Shown: positions 18,001-26,073, counted from the first letter of the stretch. The stretch is DNA of 64,000 nucleotides from Parabacteroides goldsteinii (GCF_015550595.1 NZ_JADNBB010000018.1:62001-126000), one strand, 5' to 3'. Notes: a model not told the origin generated them from the letters alone. Translations and numbers: made by a program.

Positions 18001-18949
18001 TAGCGTTAAAGTTCCCGCCATTTATGGTTATTTTCCCATTTTTCGACTGAAGCCCATAGAAAGTCCCCCCGTTAATAGTCAATTCACCATCTTCCACAGG
18101 GATAGCCCCCCAAAAGACTCCGTCATCGATAATCAAGCTACCACCCTCCGAGACATGAAAAGGGAAAGGGGCCAGTCCGGAAAACGTCTTCCCGAATGTT
18201 CCGCCTGCGATCTTCAATGTACCACTTTTAGTAACATTGAATCCTCCTGCCTCTAGTGTCCCGGCATCTTTATTCAAGTTGCATGTCCCTCCTTCCGTCT
18301 GGACGATATTCTTCGGGTAATAGCTTAAGCTTAGGTCTTTCCAACAGTAGAAATCGCAACTTTTGAATGTCAGTTCTCCTCCGGTTTGCAGAATAGCATA
18401 AAGGGCTCCAGACTCATTATAAGAATATTCATAACCGACAGATTCCATCAGCACATTACCGCCACGGACAAATACAGTTGGCTTTACTGGACTAATGCTA
18501 AACTCTGACAGGATAACATTTCCACCAGAAATAATAATTTCCTGAGCTATAGGAAACTCTGACTTACCCGGCCCTTTAACATTCACATTTCCATTGATTG
18601 TTAAGTTTTTTAATTCATTGTTCATAGACTCCTCAATCTGTATGGTTCCACCAGTAGCCGTAACAGAAGTTGAGTTTAAGCTTTGCCCCTTCCAAATCAA
18701 CTTACCATTGCTAAGCTGTATATGAGAAATTTTACCACTAATTGTAGTTGAACCACCAGACCCATCATTTACCGTATCAGTATGCTTACCATCAGTGATG
18801 GTTTCCGTCCCCCCATCAATCGTACAAGAGAATGTTCCATCCGTATTATATACCCACACACCTTGCCCCCACACGGCGTGTGGCAAAAGCATCATCGCCC
18901 CCATCAGACAAAGCAGCCAGAGTCGGTATTTCTGTATTATTTGTTTCAT
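15071..18949 (-). CDS. Large secreted surface protein with beta-helix region and Ig-like/C-terminal sorting-like tail
   Basis: 1292 residues with a type I signal peptide (ends near HAVWGQ). Residues 40-420 contain many GGxxxI/LxxGxF repeats (GGTFGKTFSG, GGTFYGLQSK, GGNFNATD), typical of a right-handed parallel beta helix. The middle part contains AEIRITADLDMAGYEW-like GLUG/pectinesterase-like strands. A Ser/Thr-rich region and an Ig-like segment (VTFQWQRGSAGTW) follow, then a Pro-rich linker. The last 70 residues (LDGRLHKTL, PKGIYLVLIKG) look like a type IX secretion sorting domain. Probably an adhesin or matrix protein. It is the output gene of the second switch module: dyad array 2 lies 81 bp before its ATG. 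Confidence 0.7.
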   Translation of the reverse strand: MKQIIQKYRLWLLCLMGAMMLLPHAVWGQGVWVYNTDGTFSCTIDGGTETITDGKHTDTVNDGSGGSTTISGKISHIQLSNGKLIWKGQSLNSTSVTATGGTIQIEESMNNELKNLTINGNVNVKGPGKSEFPIAQEIIISGGNVILSEFSISPVKPTVFVRGGNVLMESVGYEYSYNESGALYAILQTGGELTFKSCDFYCWKDLSLSYYPKNIVQTEGGTCNLNKDAGTLEAGGFNVTKSGTLKIAGGTFGKTFSGLAPFPFHVSEGGSLIIDDGVFWGAIPVEDGELTINGGTFYGLQSKNGKITINGGNFNATDYSISGQKINKPVIIEGGSLTITGGEFTATEHESVRAAIQILADAKVELSGGVYNNCAFYIDPSVSLTPESMLAKGYGYFTLTQELQPDVQYKNDAIQKYDRIQVKALDSEPPAGYGRGEALKADVGPNGKDVTVFGTQIPYNYEINTPEGLLWLMTAINGYWNEDFEVELPGTDYHKINRASEIRITADLDMAGYEWVPIFVFSAALLDGQNHRIYNLKVNQACATFMQQLGFSNTPASTLANLVVNGTFNSKDTKYNSRINSGSSGLVCSNTNGYIVNCGVEQSKLTSDFTDPSVVSSAGLVVFNDKVIQNCYFTGEISMKETYTKPSWEDTNNVGGIIRVGEIAVNCRSGACIENTYSHLLKPVSHEAKCTSLELTITKEPSIGGLVAESGDGTIDGCFKATDPKDALDALNKGVEAHKLLQDEIPWKLWICKEERNGGFPILGEKNKPSVIEYPLTLKVEGPGTFEGYYWTGEEEMQEKHDFQADTTIIFTNARTFHIMPKPGKGATLVNVVKVMKRLDEGMEKLDSIPQVKIKANEEYQFLARESIELVARFRLDTLYIENDTTVLGGSDEITSVDKVEISASGTEGNKPAVVEIGNVTVQPKEDGGGSETLEARTTITKDANVILKLSGTNDLGTLTNNGCVTIEKGDNAAEVSLAAKVINSGTLIDNTGLITEVLGKDESLFLSVLKKEEADKNVTLGETTSLSAQATVPAGATVTFQWQRGSAGTWTDIGEPTTCPEQTPVITRAMKLDTEPEAVSYTNNYSEALNAPGTYEYRCLIKREEIGGTTVSTTLSVYGTVTVEPKTEPKPDPTPTVDSYTITLPSVVGATTDPVAGDYTVEEGGSFSFTLTLDTEYSQSSPIVKVGNETLRLDTDGRYTLVDISRDLTISITGIMPDLPTSNANVDIPVRVWSHKGTLRLYSETKEVARIIALDGRLHKTLTVLGHVTETDVPKGIYLVLIKGQVFKLMN

Positions 18950-19029
18950 AAGTAAATGCTTGTTTAAATTGTATAAGTTCTTTGATATTTGCGCAAATTA
19001 CGTAAATTGATCCGTTTCGTACCGCGCAT

Positions 19030-19136
19030 ATACGATTGTCGTATGCGCTCGTATACGGACATCGTATGTTCCCGTATACGACGGTCGTATGTGAGAGGAT
19101 ACGATCATCGTATACGAGCGCATACGGTGATCGCAT
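19030..19136. repeat. Tandem dyad array 2, five units with exact 23-bp period
   Basis: Five 15-bp dyads of form ATACGR-NNN-TCGYAT start at 19030, 19053, 19076, 19099 and 19122. The three-base cores are all different (TTG, ACA, CGG, TCA, TGA), as are the 8-bp spacers. Three units have perfect arms, for example ATACGATTGTCGTAT. The array begins 9 bp after the stop codon of the HU-like/DUF4469 gene and ends 81 bp before the 1292-residue gene. Conserved arms with randomised cores and fixed spacing point to cooperative protein binding. Confidence 0.92.
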
Positions 19137-19144
19137 AAAAAGTG

Positions 19145-19924
19145 TCATTCAATTACAGGGCGGTCATCCTCGCCGGTATCCCCCACTGTCAGCAGGTAAG
19201 GGAAACGGTTACGGCGTACGTCTTTCAACAATTGTTTGGTGTTGCCGCCATATTGGGAAGCTATTTCCAAATAGTATTTACCATCGGCCAATGACGGGAT
19301 AATGAAAGAGAAATAAGAAGGATCATTACGCGAAACGGCTGTCATCGGAACGGCTGTTTCTGCTTCGGTTTCTGAGTTGATAAAGAAAAAACCTACGGTG
19401 TTACCTTCAGTTCCCACTATCTTGACGCGCTTACCTTCACCGTTGAGAGTGTTGCCCGGGGTGATTTTAGCATTTATAGAACCGGAGAATACATCAGTCA
19501 GTTTAGTGACGGTCGGAAGTCCTTCCACTACTTCACCTACGATCACGTTGATACCTTTCAAATCCATTTTCACTTCTTTAATAGGCGTGCTGCGAAGGGT
19601 TACATTATTCTTTGCCGGATCGAATTTGGCTTTCGGACCAATGAAGGGGCCGTCTATTCCGAGCGAGTTGTTTGTCAAACCGAATTCTACAGTAGAACCG
19701 GAGTACAATTCTTCTTTGGCAGTGGTCTTCAAATCGTTGTGAGCTGCCAGTAATTCGGACGCTGTAAACTTACTTTTACCGCTTGCTGCAATATTGCAGA
19801 GATCTTCAATAGAGCGATTTGCCACGTAAGTGACGTTAGCAGTGAAATCGTCTTCACGCTCTGTCAGCATGTTAGCTACCAAGGTAGCAACGATACTTCG
19901 CTTTCTGGGTTCATTTGTTGCCAT
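19145..19924 (-). CDS. HU-like DNA-binding/DUF4469 protein, copy 2
   Basis: The frame is open to 19966, but the ATG at 19924 (MATNEPRKRSIVATLVANML) is the likely start: the upstream ATG lies inside the inverted repeat of the invertible segment, and the bases before 19924 (AAAACAGAC) match those before copy 1. The 259-residue product has an HU-like N-terminal domain (to about 125) and a DUF4469 Ig-like domain (PGNTLNGEGKRVKIVG, LEIASQYGGN). It ends GEDDRPVIE, as copy 1 does, although the two proteins are otherwise strongly diverged. It lies between invertible segment 2 and dyad array 2, so it likely acts on the locus that encodes it. Confidence 0.8.
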   Translation of the reverse strand: MATNEPRKRSIVATLVANMLTEREDDFTANVTYVANRSIEDLCNIAASGKSKFTASELLAAHNDLKTTAKEELYSGSTVEFGLTNNSLGIDGPFIGPKAKFDPAKNNVTLRSTPIKEVKMDLKGINVIVGEVVEGLPTVTKLTDVFSGSINAKITPGNTLNGEGKRVKIVGTEGNTVGFFFINSETEAETAVPMTAVSRNDPSYFSFIIPSLADGKYYLEIASQYGGNTKQLLKDVRRNRFPYLLTVGDTGEDDRPVIE

Positions 19925-19944
19925 AGGCTTTGTCTGTTTTTGTG

Positions 19945-20212
19945 AGTTCTGTATGAACTCTGGCACCAGCCTTGAAAATTAAGTCCTAATTGTTATCATT
20001 CCTTTTGACAGTCTTATGAATATGAGATAGTATCAACTCATCTAAGTATGACCCGATTTACCTTATGATACCATAACGGTACCTATTACAGAGAGGAAAA
20101 ACAGGTAAATAGTAGTTTTTTTTACAGGAACCTTGATTATTCGCTATTATAAATGTAGCATTTGTCGATAATTCTTATCTTTGTTCATCATAACCAGAGT
20201 TCATACAGAACT
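19945..20212. promoter_or_regulatory. Putative invertible promoter segment 2 with 19-bp perfect inverted repeats
   Basis: AGTTCTGTATGAACTCTGG at 19945-19963 is repeated as its exact reverse complement at 20194-20212, 230 bp apart. Each repeat holds an inner dyad AGTTC-N5-GAACT, as at locus 1. A TATCTTTG element at 20176-20183 points rightwards, 14 bp before the right dyad; its -33 box is weak. Inversion would place this element at about 19974-19981 on the minus strand, with a start near 19967, some 43 bp before the ATG of the DUF4469 gene. As drawn the gene has no visible promoter, so the segment is read as OFF. From 19925 to 20495 only this segment, a gene remnant and a terminator are seen. 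Confidence 0.8.
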
Positions 20213-20213
20213 A

Positions 20214-20383
20214 AGTTTTTTTACTAAGAATATTACACAAACTCTCTCTGGACGTAGTGGATATCACCATACGAAAGAGACAATTCTGGCAGGTCTCAAT
20301 GAAGCATATAAGGAGATCAAGTTGGCACGTGAAGGTTAGTTGAAAGGTATACCTATTTTGATGATGTGATCAATGAATTATAA
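20214..20383 (+). pseudogene. Decayed small gene remnant (antitoxin-like C-terminal part)
   Basis: Directly right of the inverted repeat the plus strand reads a plausible peptide (SGRSGYHHTKETILAGLNEA, then YKEIKLAREG) that stops at TAG 20337-20339. It continues as LKGIP and, after a 2-base shift, FDDVINEL with a stop at 20381-20383. No start codon is in frame upstream, so the 5' half is missing. The composition resembles the C-terminal half of small Bacteroidales antitoxin-type proteins, but I cannot name the family. Likely debris truncated at the recombination site. Confidence 0.4.
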
Positions 20384-20414
20384 CACAAACCTTATCATAA
20401 AGTATAAAAAAGAA

Positions 20415-20450
20415 TTGTGTCGAAAGCGCTAAACAACACTTTCGACACAA
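20415..20450 (-). terminator. Rho-independent terminator of the amylomaltase gene
   Basis: Twelve-base arms TTGTGTCGAAAG/CTTTCGACACAA form a stem with a 12-base loop. On the minus strand the stem is followed by TTCTTTTTT. It lies 46 bp after the stop of the gene at 20496-23189. Confidence 0.9.
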
Positions 20451-20495
20451 CCATCTGTGATATGTTTTCCGACGCTTATACGTCCAGCGGGACGT

Positions 20496-23189
20496 TTATC
20501 GTCTTCCGGACTTTCTAATCAGTTCCGCTATTTTGTTGTTCAGGCTGTCTGCCTCGATCAGTTTCTCCAACGTGATGTGCATCCTGTAGCACCAATAATG
20601 ATTTGAATTGGACGGGACGTTGATCCGTTCGGACTCTATATCTTTCCGCTTCACGGAATCGTCAATAGCAAACCAATCCTGCATAGGGATGATAGTCAGC
20701 ATTGAATTTGTTGCCAGATGGTTGGTCACGATCTGGGTTGCCAGTTCTTCCGTACAGTCTTCCGGAGCAGTACCTTCACGCAATAACACTTCATTATAAT
20801 AACGCTGTATCTTCTCACGATCTTCGTGCCACCAGTTACGAAGCGGAGTCATATCGTGTGTCGACGTTGTGCAGACCGAATGATAGGGCAGGTTGAACAT
20901 ATCCGTAAACTCCCGCTGGGGCGTTTTCGGCATCCTTTCAATCTCCAGACTGAGTATCTGCAGTTTATTCATTACATCAGGAACAGACTCGGGAATCATC
21001 CCCAGGTCTTCACCACACACCAACATATTCGTGCTTGCCACCAGAGGGGTCAAACGATTAAAGGCCTGTGTCTTCCAGAAATCGTTATGACGGTGATAGA
21101 AGAACTCCCAGTATAACTGATCGAATGCATATCGGTCGGATGTGCTCAGTTCGCTGTACATATATGACTGACTGGCCGAAATGCGGGGATGAAATTTATC
21201 TTTCTCCTGCGGATCACGTAGAAACAATACTTCATTGGCAATAGAGAACAATCCCTCCTTTAAACGCAAAGAGGCTTCATCGGTCTTTCCGGCAAACAAA
21301 GCTTCGATCTTCCGCTGTGTATCACAGAAAGATTTCAGTACAAAATGGTTGGAAGAGGATTGGGCCAGATAAGTTCCTTCCACCTCTTCAGCCAGAATAC
21401 CGAATAATTCCGGAAGGAATTTACGATTTATATGAGGAGTGGTGAAACGGGCTTCATTGAAAATAAATCCATACTGTTCGATCTCCTCTTTTGTCAAAGG
21501 GAGAGCGGGATTGAAATGACCGCACAATCCCTGAACATAATCCAACGGCACTTCCCATATACGGAAAAAACCTAATATATGATCGATACGGAAACTATCG
21601 AAGTAATCACTCATCTTATGAAAACGCCGTTTCCACCAGGAATAATTATCTTTCTCCATTGTTTCCCAGTTATAGGTCGGGAACATCCAGTTCTGACCGT
21701 TAACGGAGAAATCATCGGGAGGCGCACCGGCCTGACCGTTCATATTAAAATACTGCGGTTCCGTCCAGGCGTCGATACTGGTACGGTTCACACCGATCGG
21801 AAGGTCGCCTTTCAGGACTATTCCGTTCTTACGGGCATAGTCGGATACAGATTTGAACTGCGTATGCAAAATGAATTGCAGGAAATAATAAAAAGATATT
21901 TCAGGATAAGCACCGCTATCTTCCGAACAAAGTTCACGTATCTGCGACTTGTTGTACGTAGCATTATTTCCCCAGTTTGTAAAGTCGGATGTCTTATATT
22001 TGTCACGAAGATAACTGTATGCGGCATACGGCACTAACCAGGATTGACTTTGAGCAAAGAATTCCTGATATTCGGGACTGGCCATAATAACAGAACCTTC
22101 CTGGCTAAAGAATTCCCGACAATAAGCCAGTTTATATTTTACTGCTTCTTCATAGTCGACAGCATCCTTCGCATTCAACTCTTCCTGCTTTTCCCTGTAG
22201 AAAGCAGTTCTTCCTGCATCCCTCAGTTCTCCCATCAAAGGCAAGCTGATATACATAGGGTGAAGTGCATAAATAGAGATTGCACTGTACGGATAAGAGT
22301 CTCCTTTGGTATGACTCATTGTCGTATCATTCATCGGTAAAACCTGTATGATACGCTGGCGGGTTTTCTTTGCCCAGTCAACCAGCATACGCAGATCCCC
22401 GAGGTCACCAACTCCAAATCCTTGTTCGGAACGGAGAGAAAATACCGGGATCACTGTACCCGCACACCGCCATAAAGGAAGATTGTCGCGGAAATAAAGT
22501 CCGGAGACGATAACGGTTTCTCCAAAATCCTGCGGAGGCAGGTCAAGTTTCCGGTTCTCGTCTTCTTCCCAGTATAAAGGCTGATGCTTATCGTTATCAT
22601 AGACAAGGAATTTGTATTCCAGCGGATAGATTATATCGTTCGCATCCAAGTCGATATGCCAGTCGGGAAAGGTGTCGCAACTAAGGATCAAAGCTTTATC
22701 GGGATGCCAGTTTCCCAGACATTCCTGATTACCGGTGATGGCAACACTTTGGTTCTTCTCCACACGCGGGGCCGAGATTTTAATAGTCAGCCTTTTTCCG
22801 CTTTTGACAACCCGTTCATAGGTATTACATGGATGGGCAAACAGGCTTTTCGTGAAAGCAGAAGAATAGAAAGCCAGATTGTTAGGACGTATCTGCCAAT
22901 AGTCATACAAAGTGTAATGATTAGCATGTCCTTCAAATGTTACCTGATGGTTTTTTTCCCATTCTTCAAATACCCGCTTATCATTTATACTTAAAAAGTA
23001 ACGATATTCTATAGTCTGCTGAGGCGATGTAAGTTCCAGATCCAGCTCAAGCTGCCAGTTTCCATCCCCTTTGTAGTTCATTTCCTTTGCCAAAGCAGGC
23101 TCCCATGAGCCAAGCTCCGGAATAGATCCTACTACACATAACTTCTGCCCCCAAATGGTATGGAAGTTGATATTAAAGGTGACTTTCAT
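20496..23189 (-). CDS. malQ: 4-alpha-glucanotransferase with two CBM20 domains (GH77, DPE2-like)
   Basis: Starting at the ATG at 23189 (MKVTFNINFHTIWGQKL) gives 897 residues; the 20 codons upstream read as non-homologous leader. Residues 1-115 and about 125-240 are two CBM20 starch-binding domains. The GH77 barrel follows, with FRIDHILGF (nucleophile Asp), VCGEDLGMI (acid/base Glu) and TSTHDMTPLRNW (stabilising Asp). The enzyme moves alpha-1,4-glucan segments between maltodextrins in the cytoplasm. Tandem CBM20 plus GH77 is the DPE2 arrangement, standard in Bacteroidetes, longer than enterobacterial MalQ. It stands alone with its own terminator, 87 bp after nrdJ. Confidence 0.93.
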   Translation of the reverse strand: MKVTFNINFHTIWGQKLCVVGSIPELGSWEPALAKEMNYKGDGNWQLELDLELTSPQQTIEYRYFLSINDKRVFEEWEKNHQVTFEGHANHYTLYDYWQIRPNNLAFYSSAFTKSLFAHPCNTYERVVKSGKRLTIKISAPRVEKNQSVAITGNQECLGNWHPDKALILSCDTFPDWHIDLDANDIIYPLEYKFLVYDNDKHQPLYWEEDENRKLDLPPQDFGETVIVSGLYFRDNLPLWRCAGTVIPVFSLRSEQGFGVGDLGDLRMLVDWAKKTRQRIIQVLPMNDTTMSHTKGDSYPYSAISIYALHPMYISLPLMGELRDAGRTAFYREKQEELNAKDAVDYEEAVKYKLAYCREFFSQEGSVIMASPEYQEFFAQSQSWLVPYAAYSYLRDKYKTSDFTNWGNNATYNKSQIRELCSEDSGAYPEISFYYFLQFILHTQFKSVSDYARKNGIVLKGDLPIGVNRTSIDAWTEPQYFNMNGQAGAPPDDFSVNGQNWMFPTYNWETMEKDNYSWWKRRFHKMSDYFDSFRIDHILGFFRIWEVPLDYVQGLCGHFNPALPLTKEEIEQYGFIFNEARFTTPHINRKFLPELFGILAEEVEGTYLAQSSSNHFVLKSFCDTQRKIEALFAGKTDEASLRLKEGLFSIANEVLFLRDPQEKDKFHPRISASQSYMYSELSTSDRYAFDQLYWEFFYHRHNDFWKTQAFNRLTPLVASTNMLVCGEDLGMIPESVPDVMNKLQILSLEIERMPKTPQREFTDMFNLPYHSVCTTSTHDMTPLRNWWHEDREKIQRYYNEVLLREGTAPEDCTEELATQIVTNHLATNSMLTIIPMQDWFAIDDSVKRKDIESERINVPSNSNHYWCYRMHITLEKLIEADSLNNKIAELIRKSGRR

Positions 23190-23276
23190 GTGTATCAAAT
23201 TTAGTTCCAGCCACGAAGATATGAAAAATGCGGAGATTTCTCTCCGCATTCACTAAAAATATTTACGATGTTACAC

Positions 23277-25817
23277 TTATCCACACTTTGATGCTCCACA
23301 ATTCGTACAAATCAGACATCCTTCCTGGTAGATCAGGGTTTCCTGACCACAGTTAGGGCATTTCTGTCCTTTTACTTCGGTTCCGTTCGGCAGATATTTC
23401 TTCAGTGCACGCTCCACCCCATTCTTCCAGGTATTGATTGACTCGTTGTTCAACTCCATTCCCTGAACCAGCTTGATTACCTGATCGATAGGCATACCAT
23501 AACGCAATACACCGGAGATCAGTTTTGCATAGTTCCAGAACTCAGGGTCGAACTTACCGTCCAGCCCTTCGATAGTCATCTTATAACCACGTTTGTTCTT
23601 GAACTGGAAGTCGTAATGTTTCTGTCCATCCTCATCATAACTCTTGATGATCGTACCTTTCGATACATTTTTCGGAAGCATGATACCTTCATCATCGTCT
23701 GCAAGACCGGTAAAAATCTCATAAGGACGTCCATTCAGCAAGCCGACAAAGGCAATCCACTTTTCGCGGTTATTCTGGAACTTAACAACGTCTGCTTCCA
23801 GTTCACGCGGACGGGTAGCCACAATAACAGGCGGCTCCATGCAATTGCAATCGTCTTTCTTATTCTTTTTCTCTGTCGACAACAATACACCTGAACGGGA
23901 ACCGTCACGATAAACCGTACATCCTTTACATCCGCACTTCCATGCTTCAACATACAAAGAATCGACCAATTCTTCCGTTACGTCAGCCGGCAGGTTAATA
24001 GTCACACTGATAGAATGATCCACCCATTTCTGGATACGCCCCTGCATACGGACTTTCTGCAACCAGTCAACATCATTGGATGTAGCCTTATAATAAGGTG
24101 ATTTAGCAACCAGTTCGTCAATTTCTTCCTGGGTATATTTCTTGGATGCGGAATAACCATTAGCCAACATCCAGGTTACAAACTTATGATGGAATACTAC
24201 ATATTCTTCGAATGCATCCCCTGTTTCATCAACGAAGTCAACACGTGCATCCGAATCATTCGGATTTACCTTACGACGGCGTCTGTACACAGGAAGGAAG
24301 ACCGGCTCGATACCGGAAGTCGTTTGTGTCATCAAACTGGTTGTTCCCGTAGGAGCAATGGTCAGACAGGCAATATTACGACGTCCGTATTTCATCATAT
24401 CTTCATACAGGCCCGGATCGGCTTCACGCAGACGGTTGATAAACGGATTCTTTTCTTCACGTTTTGAATCATATATCTCGAAAGCGCCACGTTCCTTAGC
24501 CATCATTACAGAAGAACGGTAAGCTTCCAAAGCCAGTGTCTTCTGAATTTCTTCAGCACATTCGGTAGCTTCTTCCGTACCGTAACGCAATCCCAGAGCA
24601 GCGATCATATCACCTTCTGCAGTAATCCCCACACCGGTACGACGTCCCTGTAATGTTTTCTTCTGGATCTTTTCCCACAAATGACGTTCCGTTTCCTTCA
24701 CTTCCATCGATTCCGGATCGGAGTCGATCTTATCAAGGATCTTTTCAATCTTTTCCGATTCAAGATCAATTATATCATCCATGATACGCTGTGCCAATGC
24801 CACATGCTTTTTGAATAAATCGAAATCAAAGTAAGCATCTTTTGTAAACGGATTTACAACGTATGAATAAAGATTGATTGCCAATAAACGGCAGCTATCA
24901 TACGGACAAAGAGGTATCTCTCCACAAGGATTGGTAGAAACCGTACGGAAACCCAGGTCGGCATATGTATCAGGAACCGATTCACGCAAAATAGTATCCC
25001 AGAACAAAACACCAGGCTCTGCAGACTTCCACGCATTATGTATAATCTTCTTCCACAAAGCCGGAGCGTCTATTTCTTTTTTAGTAGTAGGATTTTCCGA
25101 ATCAATAGGATATTGCTGCGTATAAGGAGTTCCGCTAACTACGGAATTCATAAAATCATCATCTATTTTTACCGATACGTTTGCACCGGTTACTTTTCCT
25201 TCTGTCATCTTCGCATCAATAAAGGATTCGGAATCCGGATGCTTGATCGATACACTCAACATCAATGCACCACGACGTCCGTCCTGTGCCACTTCACGTG
25301 TAGAATTAGAGTAACGTTCCATGAACGGCACCAACCCGGTAGAAGTAAGAGCTGAGTTTTTAACAGGAGATCCTTTCGGACGGATGTGAGACAAATCATG
25401 TCCGACACCTCCACGACGCTTCATCAACTGAACCTGCTCTTCATCAATCCGAATAATTGCACCGTATGAATCGGCTTCTCCATCCAATCCGATCACAAAA
25501 CAATTAGAGAGTGAGGCAATCTGATAATCGTTGCCTATCCCCGTCATCGGACTTCCCTGCGGAACGATGTAGCGGAAATGATCAAATAAATCAAAAAGCT
25601 CCTGCTCCGACAACGGATTAGGATACTTTTTTTCTACACGGGCAATTTCTTTTGCCAACCGGTGATGCATATCATTAGGGGATTCCTCATAAATATTCCC
25701 GAATGCATCTTTCAAAGCATACTTGTTTACCCATACTTTCGCGGCAAGCTCGTCGCCCGTAAAGTAGTCAAGTGAAGCCTTAAACGCTTCATCGAATGTG
25801 TAAGTTTTATGGTTCAC
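23277..25817 (-). CDS. nrdJ: Adenosylcobalamin-dependent (class II) ribonucleoside-diphosphate reductase
   Basis: 846 residues. It reduces ribonucleotides to deoxyribonucleotides using a cobalamin-derived radical, independent of oxygen. Key features are SNCFVIGLDG, the effector/loop region MKRRGGVGHDLSHI, the active-site NPCGEIPLCPYDSC, and APTGTTSLMTQTTSGIEP. The C-terminal tail carries CPNCG and CTNCGASKCG, a zinc-ribbon plus the redox cysteines that regenerate the active site. No NrdA/NrdB or NrdD is in the window. It lies between dnaA and malQ on the minus strand with a 256-bp gap to dnaA. B12 riboswitch elements are not recognisable upstream. Confidence 0.93.
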   Translation of the reverse strand: MNHKTYTFDEAFKASLDYFTGDELAAKVWVNKYALKDAFGNIYEESPNDMHHRLAKEIARVEKKYPNPLSEQELFDLFDHFRYIVPQGSPMTGIGNDYQIASLSNCFVIGLDGEADSYGAIIRIDEEQVQLMKRRGGVGHDLSHIRPKGSPVKNSALTSTGLVPFMERYSNSTREVAQDGRRGALMLSVSIKHPDSESFIDAKMTEGKVTGANVSVKIDDDFMNSVVSGTPYTQQYPIDSENPTTKKEIDAPALWKKIIHNAWKSAEPGVLFWDTILRESVPDTYADLGFRTVSTNPCGEIPLCPYDSCRLLAINLYSYVVNPFTKDAYFDFDLFKKHVALAQRIMDDIIDLESEKIEKILDKIDSDPESMEVKETERHLWEKIQKKTLQGRRTGVGITAEGDMIAALGLRYGTEEATECAEEIQKTLALEAYRSSVMMAKERGAFEIYDSKREEKNPFINRLREADPGLYEDMMKYGRRNIACLTIAPTGTTSLMTQTTSGIEPVFLPVYRRRRKVNPNDSDARVDFVDETGDAFEEYVVFHHKFVTWMLANGYSASKKYTQEEIDELVAKSPYYKATSNDVDWLQKVRMQGRIQKWVDHSISVTINLPADVTEELVDSLYVEAWKCGCKGCTVYRDGSRSGVLLSTEKKNKKDDCNCMEPPVIVATRPRELEADVVKFQNNREKWIAFVGLLNGRPYEIFTGLADDDEGIMLPKNVSKGTIIKSYDEDGQKHYDFQFKNKRGYKMTIEGLDGKFDPEFWNYAKLISGVLRYGMPIDQVIKLVQGMELNNESINTWKNGVERALKKYLPNGTEVKGQKCPNCGQETLIYQEGCLICTNCGASKCG

Positions 25818-26025
25818 GATAATTACTGTATTTAATAATAGTGCAAGTTTAAGAATACTTTATTTATTAACCAAATTATCCAACAACTAAAATCGAAACA
25901 AACAATAAGTTTTCCATTTCGAATCAGACCACCAATGAATATCAACACATTAACTTCCTACTCATCAAACAAAGTTTTCTAAAATGAAAACCACTCTCTT
26001 TTCCAAGTTTTCCAAAACAAAAAAA

Positions 26026-26048
26026 GGACGCCATACAAAATGACATCC
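26026..26048 (-). terminator. dnaA terminator
   Basis: On the minus strand GGATGTCAT and ATGGCGTCC pair with G-U pairs around a 5-base loop, followed by TTTTTTTG. It lies 26 bp after the dnaA stop. The remaining 200 bp before nrdJ are AT-rich and show no gene. Confidence 0.8.
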
Positions 26049-26073
26049 CTTCAGCCTATATTTTAAGGCTTTC

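Noticed and set aside
23275-23284. TTATCCACA, a perfect DnaA box
   Set aside because: Single copy formed by the nrdJ stop codon and the codons before it. No cluster or AT-rich unwinding element nearby, so it gives no evidence for oriC.
25818-26073. Cobalamin riboswitch upstream of nrdJ
   Set aside because: No recognisable B12-box or long structured element in the AT-rich 256-bp gap.
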